This document shows positions 44,584 through 53,422 of a DNA stretch of 64,000 nt, one piece after another. Positions within the stretch are counted from its first letter, which is position 1. Every line of letters begins with the position of its first letter. The DNA is from UBA1413 sp964461455. Its GTDB lineage: Bacteria; Bacteroidota; Bacteroidia; Bacteroidales; Prolixibacteraceae. The notes under the pieces were generated by a model that was given only the letters and a program-made list of their open reading frames with translations, ran no database searches and was not told the origin of the DNA. Made by a program: the position numbers and the translations under genes. The stretch lies in NCBI GenBank assembly GCA_964461455.1, contig CAYWUJ010000004.1:1-64000 (forward strand), written 5' to 3'.

Positions 44584-45534
44584 TTACAAAAACCTCACAC
44601 TTTTATACTTACGGCTGCGGTTCTTCTCCACATCAAGCGAATAGCTGAGATAAATCTCGTGTGAACCATAGCCATACCGCCCAATGGCCGAAGTGACCAG
44701 ATCGAAGGAATACCCCAGGCGGAGGCCGTTGAAGAGCTCGGCGCCAAAGAGGAGTGAGACAGCATCCTGGAGGCGGTAAGAGATCCCACCCCACAGCCGG
44801 TCGTCATACACCACATTGGTATTCAGATCAATCTGCCACCCTGCCAGATCGCTTTTCAGCAAAAATGAAGGGCGCAACTCAAATAACGGATCGGGCAGTT
44901 TGATATTGTATCCACCCATTAAATAATAGTGCCGGGCCAGATATGTGCTGGCCAGGTCAGAGAAACGGATCGACGGCTCATTCAAATGTGTCACTGACAG
45001 CCCCGTATAATACCTGGGGCCTTTCAGATAAAACCCAAAACCAGCATCAAAAGCTACCTGGCTCACCTCCCCGTCGGGGATCGCGGGGTCAGAACCGGGA
45101 GGGGTATAAATTCCCATGTCATCATCAGGAATTTCCCATTCTCCCTTTAGGCTCTTGTTGTACATCCCCAGAGAAAGACCTACTCCCAGGTCACCAATGG
45201 AGAGTGATTTCCTCCAGGCATAGCTGAAATTCACGAGAACGTTTTCTTCAGGGCCCAGGTTGTCGCTGATGATATTCATGCCTATACCCGCGGGTTTCCC
45301 GAAAATAAAAACAAGCGCATCAGCACTGAAAACCAGGGTTCTGGGGGAGTTCTCAAAGCCAGTCCACTGATATCGGTTCAGTATGGTTCCGCTGATGGCA
45401 TCATCGCTACCTGCAAAACCCGGATTGACACCCAATTTATAAAACATATTATTGGTATACTGCGGATCTTGCTGCCCAAGTGCCGTTAAATATAGTGTAA
45501 ATATAAAAAATAAAAAAGAAATTATCTTTTTCAT
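44584..45534 (-). CDS. porP: PorP/SprF-family type IX secretion membrane protein
   Basis: From ATG 45534 the protein has 316 residues. It has a signal peptide (ending LTALGQ) directly followed by QDPQYTNNMFYKLGVNPGFAGS, the diagnostic start of PorP/SprF outer membrane proteins. Alternating beta-strand patterns with aromatic ends follow, ending in YSLDVEKNRSRKYKSVRFL. It is predicted to be an outer membrane barrel linked to the secretion ring. It is the first gene of the porP-gldKLMN unit, with a large inverted repeat just upstream of its start. Confidence 0.93.
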   Translation of the reverse strand: MKKIISFLFFIFTLYLTALGQQDPQYTNNMFYKLGVNPGFAGSDDAISGTILNRYQWTGFENSPRTLVFSADALVFIFGKPAGIGMNIISDNLGPEENVLVNFSYAWRKSLSIGDLGVGLSLGMYNKSLKGEWEIPDDDMGIYTPPGSDPAIPDGEVSQVAFDAGFGFYLKGPRYYTGLSVTHLNEPSIRFSDLASTYLARHYYLMGGYNIKLPDPLFELRPSFLLKSDLAGWQIDLNTNVVYDDRLWGGISYRLQDAVSLLFGAELFNGLRLGYSFDLVTSAIGRYGYGSHEIYLSYSLDVEKNRSRKYKSVRFL

Positions 45535-45548
45535 ACTTTTTTCCTCAT

Positions 45549-45599
45549 CAACCTTACGAAAATGCGGTTCCCGGGGAACCGTCAACCACGTAAAGGTTG
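45549..45599. repeat. Nested inverted repeat upstream of porP
   Basis: The outer arms are CAACCTTACG (45549-45558) and CGTAAAGGTTG (45589-45599, one extra A). The inner arms are CGGTTCCC (45565-45572) and GGGAACCG (45574-45581). The structure ends 14 bp before the porP ATG and starts 10 bp after the preceding gene's stop. No T tract follows on the minus strand. Confidence 0.8.
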
Positions 45600-45609
45600 T
45601 TAAAGCATC

Positions 45610-46803
45610 CTACTGTTTTGCAAAGAACGAATTTAATTTTCTATTATTTTGATAAACGCTTAGTTTTCGGGCAAATTTCCACCATATATCGGGGAGTTCC
45701 TGCCTGACCGTGGCCGTATAGTCAGCTTCCAGGCAGGGGATGATCCAGCTGCCGGTTTCCCCGGTGAAAATCTCGAGCCACCAGCGGTTGGTGGGGGGGT
45801 GGTGGTAGAAGACCACGGGGTCACCGTGGCTCTCTATTTCCACATAAAACCGGGTGAAGGGCGATTTGTCACGGCGGGGATCTTCCCTGCGCCGCTGGGT
45901 GGCAGCTTCGAGGAAGTACCAGATCATTTGGGCTTCCAGGGCTATGGCGACTCCGTGGTTTTCCTTTTCAGCGTCAAGGCCAAAGAGGCCGAAGACCTCC
46001 AGGGCAGGACTCAGTCCGGCATAGCGTGCCAGCCGGCATGCCTCTTCGCTGTGGAGTCCGTTGGGCAGGGTTCCCTCCCCTCCCCCGATTTCTGCGCTTT
46101 TCATGGCGGTCATGTCAAAACTCAGAAAGTGGGTATGCCTCAGAAGGGGTTCCGCCACACGGATATCGTCGCGGAGTGACCCCAGCGAGAGCAGGTCGAA
46201 GGTCTGCTCATAAAGAAAGTCTATCGCCGCCGGGGGAACCAGGGGTGCCTGGGTGGCCATCATCTGCACATGGAAAAGCGAAGGGTTCTCCTTCAGAAGG
46301 CGGGTCAGGAAGTTCCCGGGTCCCGTGATCTCCCTACCGGTTTTCATATCCACACGGGCGTCGATGACCGAAAACACAAAGTCATTCCTTTCTCGGAAGG
46401 CACTGCTGATGGGCATACTCAGCTCCTGTCCGCCCCCGATGACCACAACGGTAATTCCTGCGCCGGTAAGATAGTCGGTGATGTCACGCAGGGCGAAATG
46501 AAGATCACGCGGCGTTTTTCCGGCCCTGAGGTTTCCCAGGTCGACCACCTTAACAGAACGGCCGAAATGACTGAGGCTGTAGAGGCTTTTTCTCACGGCT
46601 GAAGGAGCTTTAGCCCACCCGGGAGGGGTTCCTTCACCGGCGTGGGGTACGCCTACCAGAGCCACCATCGTCTCCCCTTTCTCCGGAATCCCTCCTTTGA
46701 GGCTGTCCCTTTCTATGAAATAGCCCAGGGTATGTTTACTAAATTTCCCTCCTTCCCGGAAATCCGCGAAATCGACAGGATCAAAATACAGGTTTAGTTC
46801 CAT
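45610..46803 (-). CDS. Arginase-fold (ureohydrolase-like) protein with degenerate metal site
   Basis: The 397-residue protein shows the ureohydrolase fold order. The three metal-binding motifs are altered: GGDHS-like reads GGGQELS (residues 123-129), DAHxD reads DARVD (148-152), and SxDxD reads SFDMT (228-232). Several histidine and aspartate ligands of the dimanganese site are therefore missing, and arginase or formimidoylglutamase activity is unlikely. The C-terminal 100 residues (WWLEIFTGETGSWIIPCLEA) are an extension beyond the usual enzyme. The gene sits between topA and porP-gldKLMN on the same strand (38 bp after topA, 75 bp before porP), so a structural or regulatory role tied to secretion is possible. 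Databases often label such proteins formimidoylglutamase. Confidence 0.78.
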   Translation of the reverse strand: MELNLYFDPVDFADFREGGKFSKHTLGYFIERDSLKGGIPEKGETMVALVGVPHAGEGTPPGWAKAPSAVRKSLYSLSHFGRSVKVVDLGNLRAGKTPRDLHFALRDITDYLTGAGITVVVIGGGQELSMPISSAFRERNDFVFSVIDARVDMKTGREITGPGNFLTRLLKENPSLFHVQMMATQAPLVPPAAIDFLYEQTFDLLSLGSLRDDIRVAEPLLRHTHFLSFDMTAMKSAEIGGGEGTLPNGLHSEEACRLARYAGLSPALEVFGLFGLDAEKENHGVAIALEAQMIWYFLEAATQRRREDPRRDKSPFTRFYVEIESHGDPVVFYHHPPTNRWWLEIFTGETGSWIIPCLEADYTATVRQELPDIWWKFARKLSVYQNNRKLNSFFAKQ

Positions 46804-46840
46804 TTTCTGCTCTCCTTCGCCCGCCAGGGCCCCGGATGTC

Positions 46841-49171
46841 CTATTTCTTACTCCTCCCCGGCCTTTTGCCGGTGCCTTCCGATACCAGCTTCCTGCAATC
46901 TTCGTAAGAGAGCTCCCCGGCGTTCGTCCCCTTGGGAATCCTGAAATTCTCCTTTTTATAGGTGATATAAGGGCCCCAACGGCCGTTGAGGATCTTCAGT
47001 TCCTCATCTTCGGGGAAACTGCGCATGACCGCATTCTTCTCCTTCTCTCTTTTTGTGCCGATCAGTTCAATAGCCCTGTCGAGGGTTACGGTATAGGGGT
47101 CGTCACTCTTTGCCAGGGAGACAAACTTGTTGTTATGGCGTATGTAAGGGCCGAAGCGGCCGATACCCACGTTTACGGCTTTTTCTTCGAATGTTCCCAA
47201 GTCACGGGGCAGCCTGAAAAGTTCCAGGGCTTCTTCGAGGGTAATGGTTTCCAGGTGCTGGCCGGCACGAAGGCTGGCAAACCGGGGTTTTTCGCCCTCC
47301 TCGTCAGGCGAGGATTCTCCCATCTGGGCAATGGGACCAAAACGGCCGATTTTGACCGACACCTGCTTCCCTGATGCAGGGTCAGCACCCAGCACACGCT
47401 CGCCGCGTGATTTCTCGCTGGTTTTCAGGACGGTTCCGATCAACTCATGGAACGGACGGTAAAAACGGTCGATGACTTCATACCATATCTGTTTTCCCTC
47501 GGCGATCTCATCGAGGTTCTCTTCGACACTGGCGGTGAAGTTGTAATCCATGATCTGTCCGAAGTGTTCGGTCAGGAAATCGGTGACGACCATGCCGATA
47601 TCGGTGGGGAAGAGCTTGGACTTCTCAGCACCTGCCATTTCCGTTTTACGGTGGCGGGCAATCGTGTCGCCTGAGAGGTCGAGCTGGATGTAATGCCGCT
47701 CCTTGCCGGGGCGGTCTTCCCTGACCACATAGTTGCGGTTCTGAATGGTGGTGATGGTGGGGGCATAGGTCGAAGGCCTGCCGATTCCCAGTTCTTCGAG
47801 GCGTTTCACCAGCGAAGCCTCCGTAAAGCGGAAAGGCTTCTGGGTAAAACGCTCCGTGGCCTGCACCTGGAGAGCCTCCAGGGGGGCGCCGGCTTCCACT
47901 GGAGGAAGGAGAACCTGGCCGCCCTGATTGATCGTGTCATCATCGGTCGACTCCATGTAAACCTTCAGGAAGCCGTCGAAGATGATCACTTCCCCGGTAG
48001 CCAGAAATTTCTCAGAAGCGGTGGAAACGGCAATGGTGATCACGCTTTTCTCCAGTTCGGCATCGGCCATCTGGGAAGCCAGGGTCCGTTTCCATATCAG
48101 TTCATACAGCCGCTTTTCCTGCTGCGTTCCCGTGATGTTCTCCTGGTCGATGTAGGTGGGACGAATGGCCTCATGGGCTTCCTGTGCTCCCTTTGACCGG
48201 GTCTTGTACTGCCGGGTCTTCACATATTTCTCACCGTGCATCTCCTTTATCCGGGCGGCAGCGGTGTTGAGGGCCATAGAGGAGAGGTTCACCGAATCGG
48301 TACGCATGTAGGTGATTTTTCCCGATTCATAGAGTTTCTGGGCGACCGACATGGTCTGTGACACCGAATAGCCGAGTTTACGGCTTGCTTCCTGCTGAAG
48401 GGTGGAAGTGGTGAAGGGCGGTGCCGGGGAACGGCGCGTTGGCTTGCGCGAAATGTCGGTGACCATGTAGCCGGCATGACGGCATTTCTCCAGAAAAGCC
48501 ATGGCTTGCTTTTCTGTATCAAAGCGGTGCGACAGTTCTGCTTTTATCTCAGCCTCGCTGCCGTCAGCCAAGACAGCCCTGAAAAGTGCCGTCACCCTGA
48601 AGGAAGAGGTGGCGTCAAAGGCCATGATTTCCCGCTCACGGTCAACAATCAGACGCACGGCCACCGACTGGACTCTTCCCGCCGACAATGAGGGTTTCAC
48701 CTTTTTCCAGAGTACCGGGGAAATCTCAAACCCTACGATGCGGTCGAGGACCCGGCGCGCTTGCTGGGCATTGACCAGGTGAAGGTCAATGGCCCGGGGA
48801 TGCTCAATGGCATGACGTATGGCATCACGGGTAATCTCATGAAAGACAATCCTTTTCGTGAGGGCAGGATCGAGTTTCAGCTCATCAAGGAGATGCCAGG
48901 CAATGGCCTCCCCTTCCCGGTCCTCATCAGAAGCCAGCCACACCATTTTGGCATTCCGGGTAAGCTTGCGCAACTCCGCAACTACTTTCTTCTTATCGTC
49001 TGATACTATATATTTAGGAAGATAGTTGTTGAGGATGTCGATCCCGGAATCCTTTTTCTCGAGATCACGGATATGCCCCATCGACGAAGTGACCTTAAAA
49101 CCTTCACCCAGGAACTTTCCAATGGTTTTCGCTTTGGCCGGTGATTCTACAATAACAAGATTTTCTTCCAT
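46841..49171 (-). CDS. topA: DNA topoisomerase I
   Basis: The 776-residue protein has the Toprim domain (VESPAKAKTIGKFLG; SDEDREGEA at 81-89) and the active-site Tyr288 in ITYMRTDSVNLSS. The central gate domain includes FRFTEASLVKRLEELGIGRPSTYA. Instead of Cys4 zinc fingers, the C-terminus has three topoisomerase repeats (KIGRFGPIAQMG, GIGRFGPYIRHN, NGRWGPYITYKKENF) and a basic tail. It relaxes negative supercoils. It starts the minus-strand run that leads through the arginase-fold gene into the type IX secretion genes. Confidence 0.97.
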   Translation of the reverse strand: MEENLVIVESPAKAKTIGKFLGEGFKVTSSMGHIRDLEKKDSGIDILNNYLPKYIVSDDKKKVVAELRKLTRNAKMVWLASDEDREGEAIAWHLLDELKLDPALTKRIVFHEITRDAIRHAIEHPRAIDLHLVNAQQARRVLDRIVGFEISPVLWKKVKPSLSAGRVQSVAVRLIVDREREIMAFDATSSFRVTALFRAVLADGSEAEIKAELSHRFDTEKQAMAFLEKCRHAGYMVTDISRKPTRRSPAPPFTTSTLQQEASRKLGYSVSQTMSVAQKLYESGKITYMRTDSVNLSSMALNTAAARIKEMHGEKYVKTRQYKTRSKGAQEAHEAIRPTYIDQENITGTQQEKRLYELIWKRTLASQMADAELEKSVITIAVSTASEKFLATGEVIIFDGFLKVYMESTDDDTINQGGQVLLPPVEAGAPLEALQVQATERFTQKPFRFTEASLVKRLEELGIGRPSTYAPTITTIQNRNYVVREDRPGKERHYIQLDLSGDTIARHRKTEMAGAEKSKLFPTDIGMVVTDFLTEHFGQIMDYNFTASVEENLDEIAEGKQIWYEVIDRFYRPFHELIGTVLKTSEKSRGERVLGADPASGKQVSVKIGRFGPIAQMGESSPDEEGEKPRFASLRAGQHLETITLEEALELFRLPRDLGTFEEKAVNVGIGRFGPYIRHNNKFVSLAKSDDPYTVTLDRAIELIGTKREKEKNAVMRSFPEDEELKILNGRWGPYITYKKENFRIPKGTNAGELSYEDCRKLVSEGTGKRPGRSKK

Positions 49172-49262
49172 GATCTCCGGTTTTACTGTTTTTTTAAAAT
49201 TTGTGCAAAGTAAATAAAAATGAATCGGCTAGTTCAAAATTTAAACTTCAAAATAATACCAA

Positions 49263-49270
49263 TATATTTG
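49263..49270 (+). promoter_or_regulatory. Candidate PBP1A -7 element (TATATTTG)
   Basis: Exact TAnnTTTG match 26 bp before the ATG at 49297, with a TTT at 49240-49242 twenty bases upstream. It supports 49297 as the start over the longer frame from 49201. Confidence 0.45.
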
Positions 49271-49296
49271 CATACCGAAACTCAAGAAGAACACCT

Positions 49297-51648
49297 ATGT
49301 CTGACGAAAGTTCTCAGCTGAAGAAATATATCCGCTATTTCTGGGGGGCCTTTACGGCAGTAGCCGTAATCATCCTTATTATTTTCATCCTTATTGCCAG
49401 AGGGGTATTAGGGTTCATGCCCACCTTTGAAGATCTGGAGAAGACGGAGACAGTTCTGGCCTCTGAGGTGATTTCATCTGATGAGAAGGTGTTGGGCACC
49501 TTCTTCGCGGAGAACCGCACCTTTGTCGCCTATGAAAATCTGCCACGCCACCTCGTGGATGCCCTGATAGCCACCGAGGATGTGAGGTTTTACCGCCACT
49601 CGGGAATTGATTTCCGGGGGCTTCTCAGGGTCGTCAAGGGAATTCTGACGGGCGACACCAGTTCCGGAGGAGGCAGTACCCTTTCACAGCAGATGGCCAA
49701 AATGCTCTTCCCCCGCGAGCATTTTTCGGGACCGGTGCAACTGGCCCTGCGCAAATTCAGGGAGTGGATCATTGCCGTCAAACTCGAGAGGAGTTACACC
49801 AAGGAGGAGATCCTGACCATGTACCTGAACAAGTACGATTTCCTCAACCTGGCCGTGGGTATCAAATCGGCAGCCAATGTATATTTCAACTGCGAACCCG
49901 ATTCCCTGGAGATGCACGAGGCTGCCATGCTGGTGGGCATGGCCAAGAACAGCTCTTTGTATAATCCGCTGCGGCGCCCTGAGCTGACCCTTCAGCGCCG
50001 TAACGTCGTCCTCTCCCAGATGCGCAAATATGGTTATATCACCCCCGAAATCTTCGATTCGGTCAAGGCTTTGCCCCTGGGACTCGACTTCAACAGGGTG
50101 GATTTCAAGCGGGGACTGGCGCCCTATTTCCGGGAATACCTCAGGCAGACCATCAGCGCCCGGGAACCTGACAAAAAAGATTATGCCAGCTTCCAGATGC
50201 AAAAATTCAGGGAAGACTCAGTGGAATGGGAAACCAATCCGCTCTACGGATGGTGTAACAAGAATAAAAAAAGGGACGGCAGTTCCTGGGATATTTACCG
50301 TGACGGACTGAGGATATACACCACTATAGATTCACGCATCCAGCAGCATGCCGAAGAAGCCGTCAACTATCACCTGAGCACCAACGTGCAACCCCTCTTT
50401 GATGCCAGGATGAAAAACCTGCGTAATCCCCCTTTCAGCAACGACATGACTGCCGAAGAGACCGGGGAACTCCTCAACCGTTTTGTAAAACAGTCGGAAC
50501 GTTACCGGGTCCTCACAGAACAGGGAAAGAATTCCCGGGAAATCAGGGAGATCTTCGACAAACCCGTGGAGATGTCGCTCTTTTCGTGGAAGGGTGAAAT
50601 CGACACCATCATGTCACCCATGGACTCCATCAAGTGGTACCTCCGGTATCTCAGATCTTCAATGATGGCCATGGAAAATGGCACCGGAAAGGTAAAAGCC
50701 TATGTCGGGGGTCCCAACTATGAACATTTCATGTACGATATGGTCAAAGGGGGCAAACGGCAGGTGGGATCAACGGTGAAACCGTTTCTCTACACCCTGG
50801 CCATGCAGAACGGACTGAGTCCCTGTACGAGGGTACCCTATGTCAGGCAGCAGTTTATCCTTCCCGACGGAAGGGTGTGGGAGCCCCGGGATGCCTCCCA
50901 TGATGCCGCCAATTACGGCAGAATGGTCACCCTGAAATGGGGACTCGCCAACTCCCGGAATATGATTTCGGCATGGGTGATGAAACAGTTCAATCCCAAC
51001 GCCATGGCAGAAGTGATGCGAAAACTGGGGATTTACAGCCCCATAGACCCGGTCTATTCTATGTTTCTGGGCACTTCCGACATTACGCTGTATGAGATGG
51101 TAGGTGCTTTTCACACCTATGTCAACAAGGGGGTGTTTATCAGACCTTATTTTGTGACACACATCGAAGACCGTCATGGGACACGGGTAGCCTCATTTAT
51201 GCCGCAGCGGTATGAAGCCATCGACGAGAATACGGCCTTTCTGATGGTCAACCTGTTGCAGGGGGTGGTGAACGAAGGAACAGGATCCCGCCTGCGTAAC
51301 CGCGAAGGTTATGGAAAATTCACCATGCCCATTGCAGGGAAGACGGGAACCACCCAGAACCACTCCGACGGGTGGTTCATCGGGATGACCCCCGTTCTGA
51401 GTGCGGGGGTGTGGACAGGTGCCGACCTGAGGAGTATCCGCTTCTCCGATATCAGCTCAGGCCAGGGGGCCAGCATGGCCCTGCCCATATGGGGATACTT
51501 CATGAAAAAAGTACTCGCCGATCCTTCCCTGGGGTATAACGAAAACGTAAGTTTCGAAAGGCCTGCCGGTTTTAATATCGACCTCGACTGCACCGGCAGC
51601 GACCCTGTACACCAGGGCGAAATACTGGAATTCGAGGATTTTCTCTGA
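49297..51648 (+). CDS. mrcA: Class A penicillin-binding protein (PBP1A-like)
   Basis: The 783-residue protein has one N-terminal membrane helix (residues about 14-35). A GT51 glycosyltransferase domain follows (EDVRFYRHSGIDFRGL with Glu94, GGSTLSQQMAKML at 125-137, ERSYTKEEILTMYLN). The transpeptidase domain has STVK (Ser492), SRN and KTGTTQN (Lys682). It polymerises and cross-links peptidoglycan. A stretch of about 190 residues between the two domains is typical of PBP1A in this phylum. It is divergent from topA and convergent with the small hypothetical gene, 8 bp away. Confidence 0.96.
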   Translation: MSDESSQLKKYIRYFWGAFTAVAVIILIIFILIARGVLGFMPTFEDLEKTETVLASEVISSDEKVLGTFFAENRTFVAYENLPRHLVDALIATEDVRFYRHSGIDFRGLLRVVKGILTGDTSSGGGSTLSQQMAKMLFPREHFSGPVQLALRKFREWIIAVKLERSYTKEEILTMYLNKYDFLNLAVGIKSAANVYFNCEPDSLEMHEAAMLVGMAKNSSLYNPLRRPELTLQRRNVVLSQMRKYGYITPEIFDSVKALPLGLDFNRVDFKRGLAPYFREYLRQTISAREPDKKDYASFQMQKFREDSVEWETNPLYGWCNKNKKRDGSSWDIYRDGLRIYTTIDSRIQQHAEEAVNYHLSTNVQPLFDARMKNLRNPPFSNDMTAEETGELLNRFVKQSERYRVLTEQGKNSREIREIFDKPVEMSLFSWKGEIDTIMSPMDSIKWYLRYLRSSMMAMENGTGKVKAYVGGPNYEHFMYDMVKGGKRQVGSTVKPFLYTLAMQNGLSPCTRVPYVRQQFILPDGRVWEPRDASHDAANYGRMVTLKWGLANSRNMISAWVMKQFNPNAMAEVMRKLGIYSPIDPVYSMFLGTSDITLYEMVGAFHTYVNKGVFIRPYFVTHIEDRHGTRVASFMPQRYEAIDENTAFLMVNLLQGVVNEGTGSRLRNREGYGKFTMPIAGKTGTTQNHSDGWFIGMTPVLSAGVWTGADLRSIRFSDISSGQGASMALPIWGYFMKKVLADPSLGYNENVSFERPAGFNIDLDCTGSDPVHQGEILEFEDFL

Positions 51649-51656
51649 GAAAGAAG

Positions 51657-52157
51657 TCACAGGATGATCAGCAGCAGGGCAAGCATCGCCAGAAGCATAA
51701 GCAGAACAAACTGATTCCTGACAAAAAGCCCCAGAAGAATGAGGATTTCCACCTCCTCACAGCAGGTGGTGAAAAGCTCTATGTCGCCCTTCTCCCGGGT
51801 AACGAACTCATTGGAAGTAAAGACAATAATCTCGGTCCCGTTGAATTTCCATGACCAGCGCGACTGCCAGAAGTTTTTGATTTCCAGTTCAAACCGTTTT
51901 CCATTGATGATTACGTCACTGCGGGGATTAAAGATGTTGACCGACACCACGGCCAGCAGTGACTCCATTCTGGCATCCCTGATTTCTATCCTGGAATTGA
52001 TAAAATCCCTCCTCATGGAGAAGAGTCTTCCGTTGAATTCAGCGGAGGCCTTGCTGCTGAACATGTTGTTCCAGCGTATGGAGCCCACTTTTTCGCTGCC
52101 CTGGATTATTTCCAGCTTCGCCCCAAAGATCTCCTTAATCCAGAATAGTCTCTCCAT
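51657..52157 (-). CDS. Hypothetical membrane-tethered beta-rich protein
   Basis: The 166-residue protein is not recognised. Residues 1-130 are predicted beta-strands with repeated polar/hydrophobic alternation (KLEIIQGSEKVGSIRWNNM, WSWKFNGTEIIVFTSNE), loosely like a tubby/LURP-one or scramblase-type barrel. The end is one very hydrophobic helix (residues 146-166, FVLLMLLAMLALLLIIL), so it is a possible tail-anchored protein. It has two adjacent cysteines (TCCEE). It is convergent with the PBP1A gene. Codon use and the clear domain/helix split support a real gene. Confidence 0.65.
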   Translation of the reverse strand: MERLFWIKEIFGAKLEIIQGSEKVGSIRWNNMFSSKASAEFNGRLFSMRRDFINSRIEIRDARMESLLAVVSVNIFNPRSDVIINGKRFELEIKNFWQSRWSWKFNGTEIIVFTSNEFVTREKGDIELFTTCCEEVEILILLGLFVRNQFVLLMLLAMLALLLIIL

Positions 52158-52377
52158 GGGTGCCTTTTTTGGTAATTTTCTATAAAAATAACACTTTAGG
52201 GCAGATTATGAGCTATCATCACCCCTTTTTCATACGTGTTTAAATGATAACGTTCATTTGGCAAATTACTGGAAACAGATGTAATAGCCATCGATGGTTT
52301 ATTATTGTGGTTATTGTCGCCTTTCAGCGGCCGCAAAGAACAGCTTCGCTATTTCATTCCTTTTGGGGAGATAATGA

Positions 52378-53403
52378 TCATGGCTGTTTCATCAGTTCCC
52401 GGGTCGAGAGAAGTCCGCATGCGGCATAGATATCCTGCCCGCGGGAGGCTCTGATGGTGGTGAGGATTCCTTTGTCATTGAGGGCGTCCTTGAAGTCGAA
52501 AAGGGTCTCCTCATCACTGCCTGCCAGGGGGGTACCGGGGATGGGATGAAAACGGATCAGATTAATGCGGCAGCTCAGGCCATTCAGCAGGCGGCTCAGC
52601 TCCCTGACATGCCGGGGAGAGTCATTGACCCCCCTGAAGAGGATATATTCAAAGGAAACACGACGCTGGTGGCTGAAATCCCATTTTCTGATTTCCTCGA
52701 TCACCCGCGACACGGGATAAACCACCTGGACGGGCATCAGCTGGCGCCGTTCCTCATCAAAGGGGGTATGAAGGCTCACCGCCAGATGGGCTTCACTCCT
52801 CTCCAGAAAACTCTTCATGGCCGGAATGATGCCGATGGTCGACACCGTAATCCTGCGGGGACTCATCGCATACCCCCAGGGTGCCGTGAGGATCTCCAGG
52901 CTTTTAAGGACCTCCTCCAGATTGTCAAAGGGCTCTCCCATACCCATATAAACAATATTGGTGACCCTGCCGGCCTCCTCAATACTGCGAATCTGGTTGA
53001 CGATCTCACCTGCCGACAACTGCCCCTGGAACCCCTGCTTCCCGGTCATGCAGAACAGGCACCCCATCTTGCACCCCACCTGTGAACTGACGCATACCGT
53101 TATCCTGTCGGTTTCGGGGATCATCGCCGTTTCAATGAACTTCCCTGAGGCTGTCGCGAAAAGGTATTTTTTCGTCCCGTCGCTGCTGGTCTGCACTTTC
53201 GCCGGAGAAAATACCCCCATGTCATACTCTTCTGTCAATACTGCCCGTACTTTTTTCGACAGATTGGTCATCTGTTCGGGAGAGTCCACCCCCCTGGCAT
53301 AGAGCCAGGAGGCAATCTGATTGGCGGTATACCCGGGCCAGCCGGCACCGTCAACGATCGCACGCAGCTCAGCAAGCGTTTTTCCGAAAAGGAAAGGTTT
53401 CAT
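52378..53403 (-). CDS. rlmN: 23S rRNA (adenine2503-C2)-methyltransferase
   Basis: The 341-residue radical SAM enzyme has the CxxxCxxC cluster motif in GCKMGCLFCMTGKQGFQG (Cys111, 115, 118), NIVYMGMGEPFDN and ITVSTIGIIPAM. The C-terminal GQDIYAACGLLS carries the second catalytic cysteine (Cys329). It methylates A2503 of 23S rRNA and A37 of some tRNAs. It follows the flavin reductase-like gene by 19 bp on the same strand. The 220-bp gap 52158-52377 downstream holds no gene I can support. Confidence 0.96.
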   Translation of the reverse strand: MKPFLFGKTLAELRAIVDGAGWPGYTANQIASWLYARGVDSPEQMTNLSKKVRAVLTEEYDMGVFSPAKVQTSSDGTKKYLFATASGKFIETAMIPETDRITVCVSSQVGCKMGCLFCMTGKQGFQGQLSAGEIVNQIRSIEEAGRVTNIVYMGMGEPFDNLEEVLKSLEILTAPWGYAMSPRRITVSTIGIIPAMKSFLERSEAHLAVSLHTPFDEERRQLMPVQVVYPVSRVIEEIRKWDFSHQRRVSFEYILFRGVNDSPRHVRELSRLLNGLSCRINLIRFHPIPGTPLAGSDEETLFDFKDALNDKGILTTIRASRGQDIYAACGLLSTRELMKQP

Positions 53404-53422
53404 ATCACAAATGATTTAAAGG

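Noticed and set aside
45610..46803. Annotation as active formimidoylglutamase or arginase
   Set aside because: The three metal motifs lack key His and Asp residues, and no histidine- or arginine-degradation genes are nearby.
52244..52429. 61-codon plus-strand frame in the gap before rlmN
   Set aside because: Runs into the rlmN 3' end, lacks a start signal or similarity, and has a random-looking composition.
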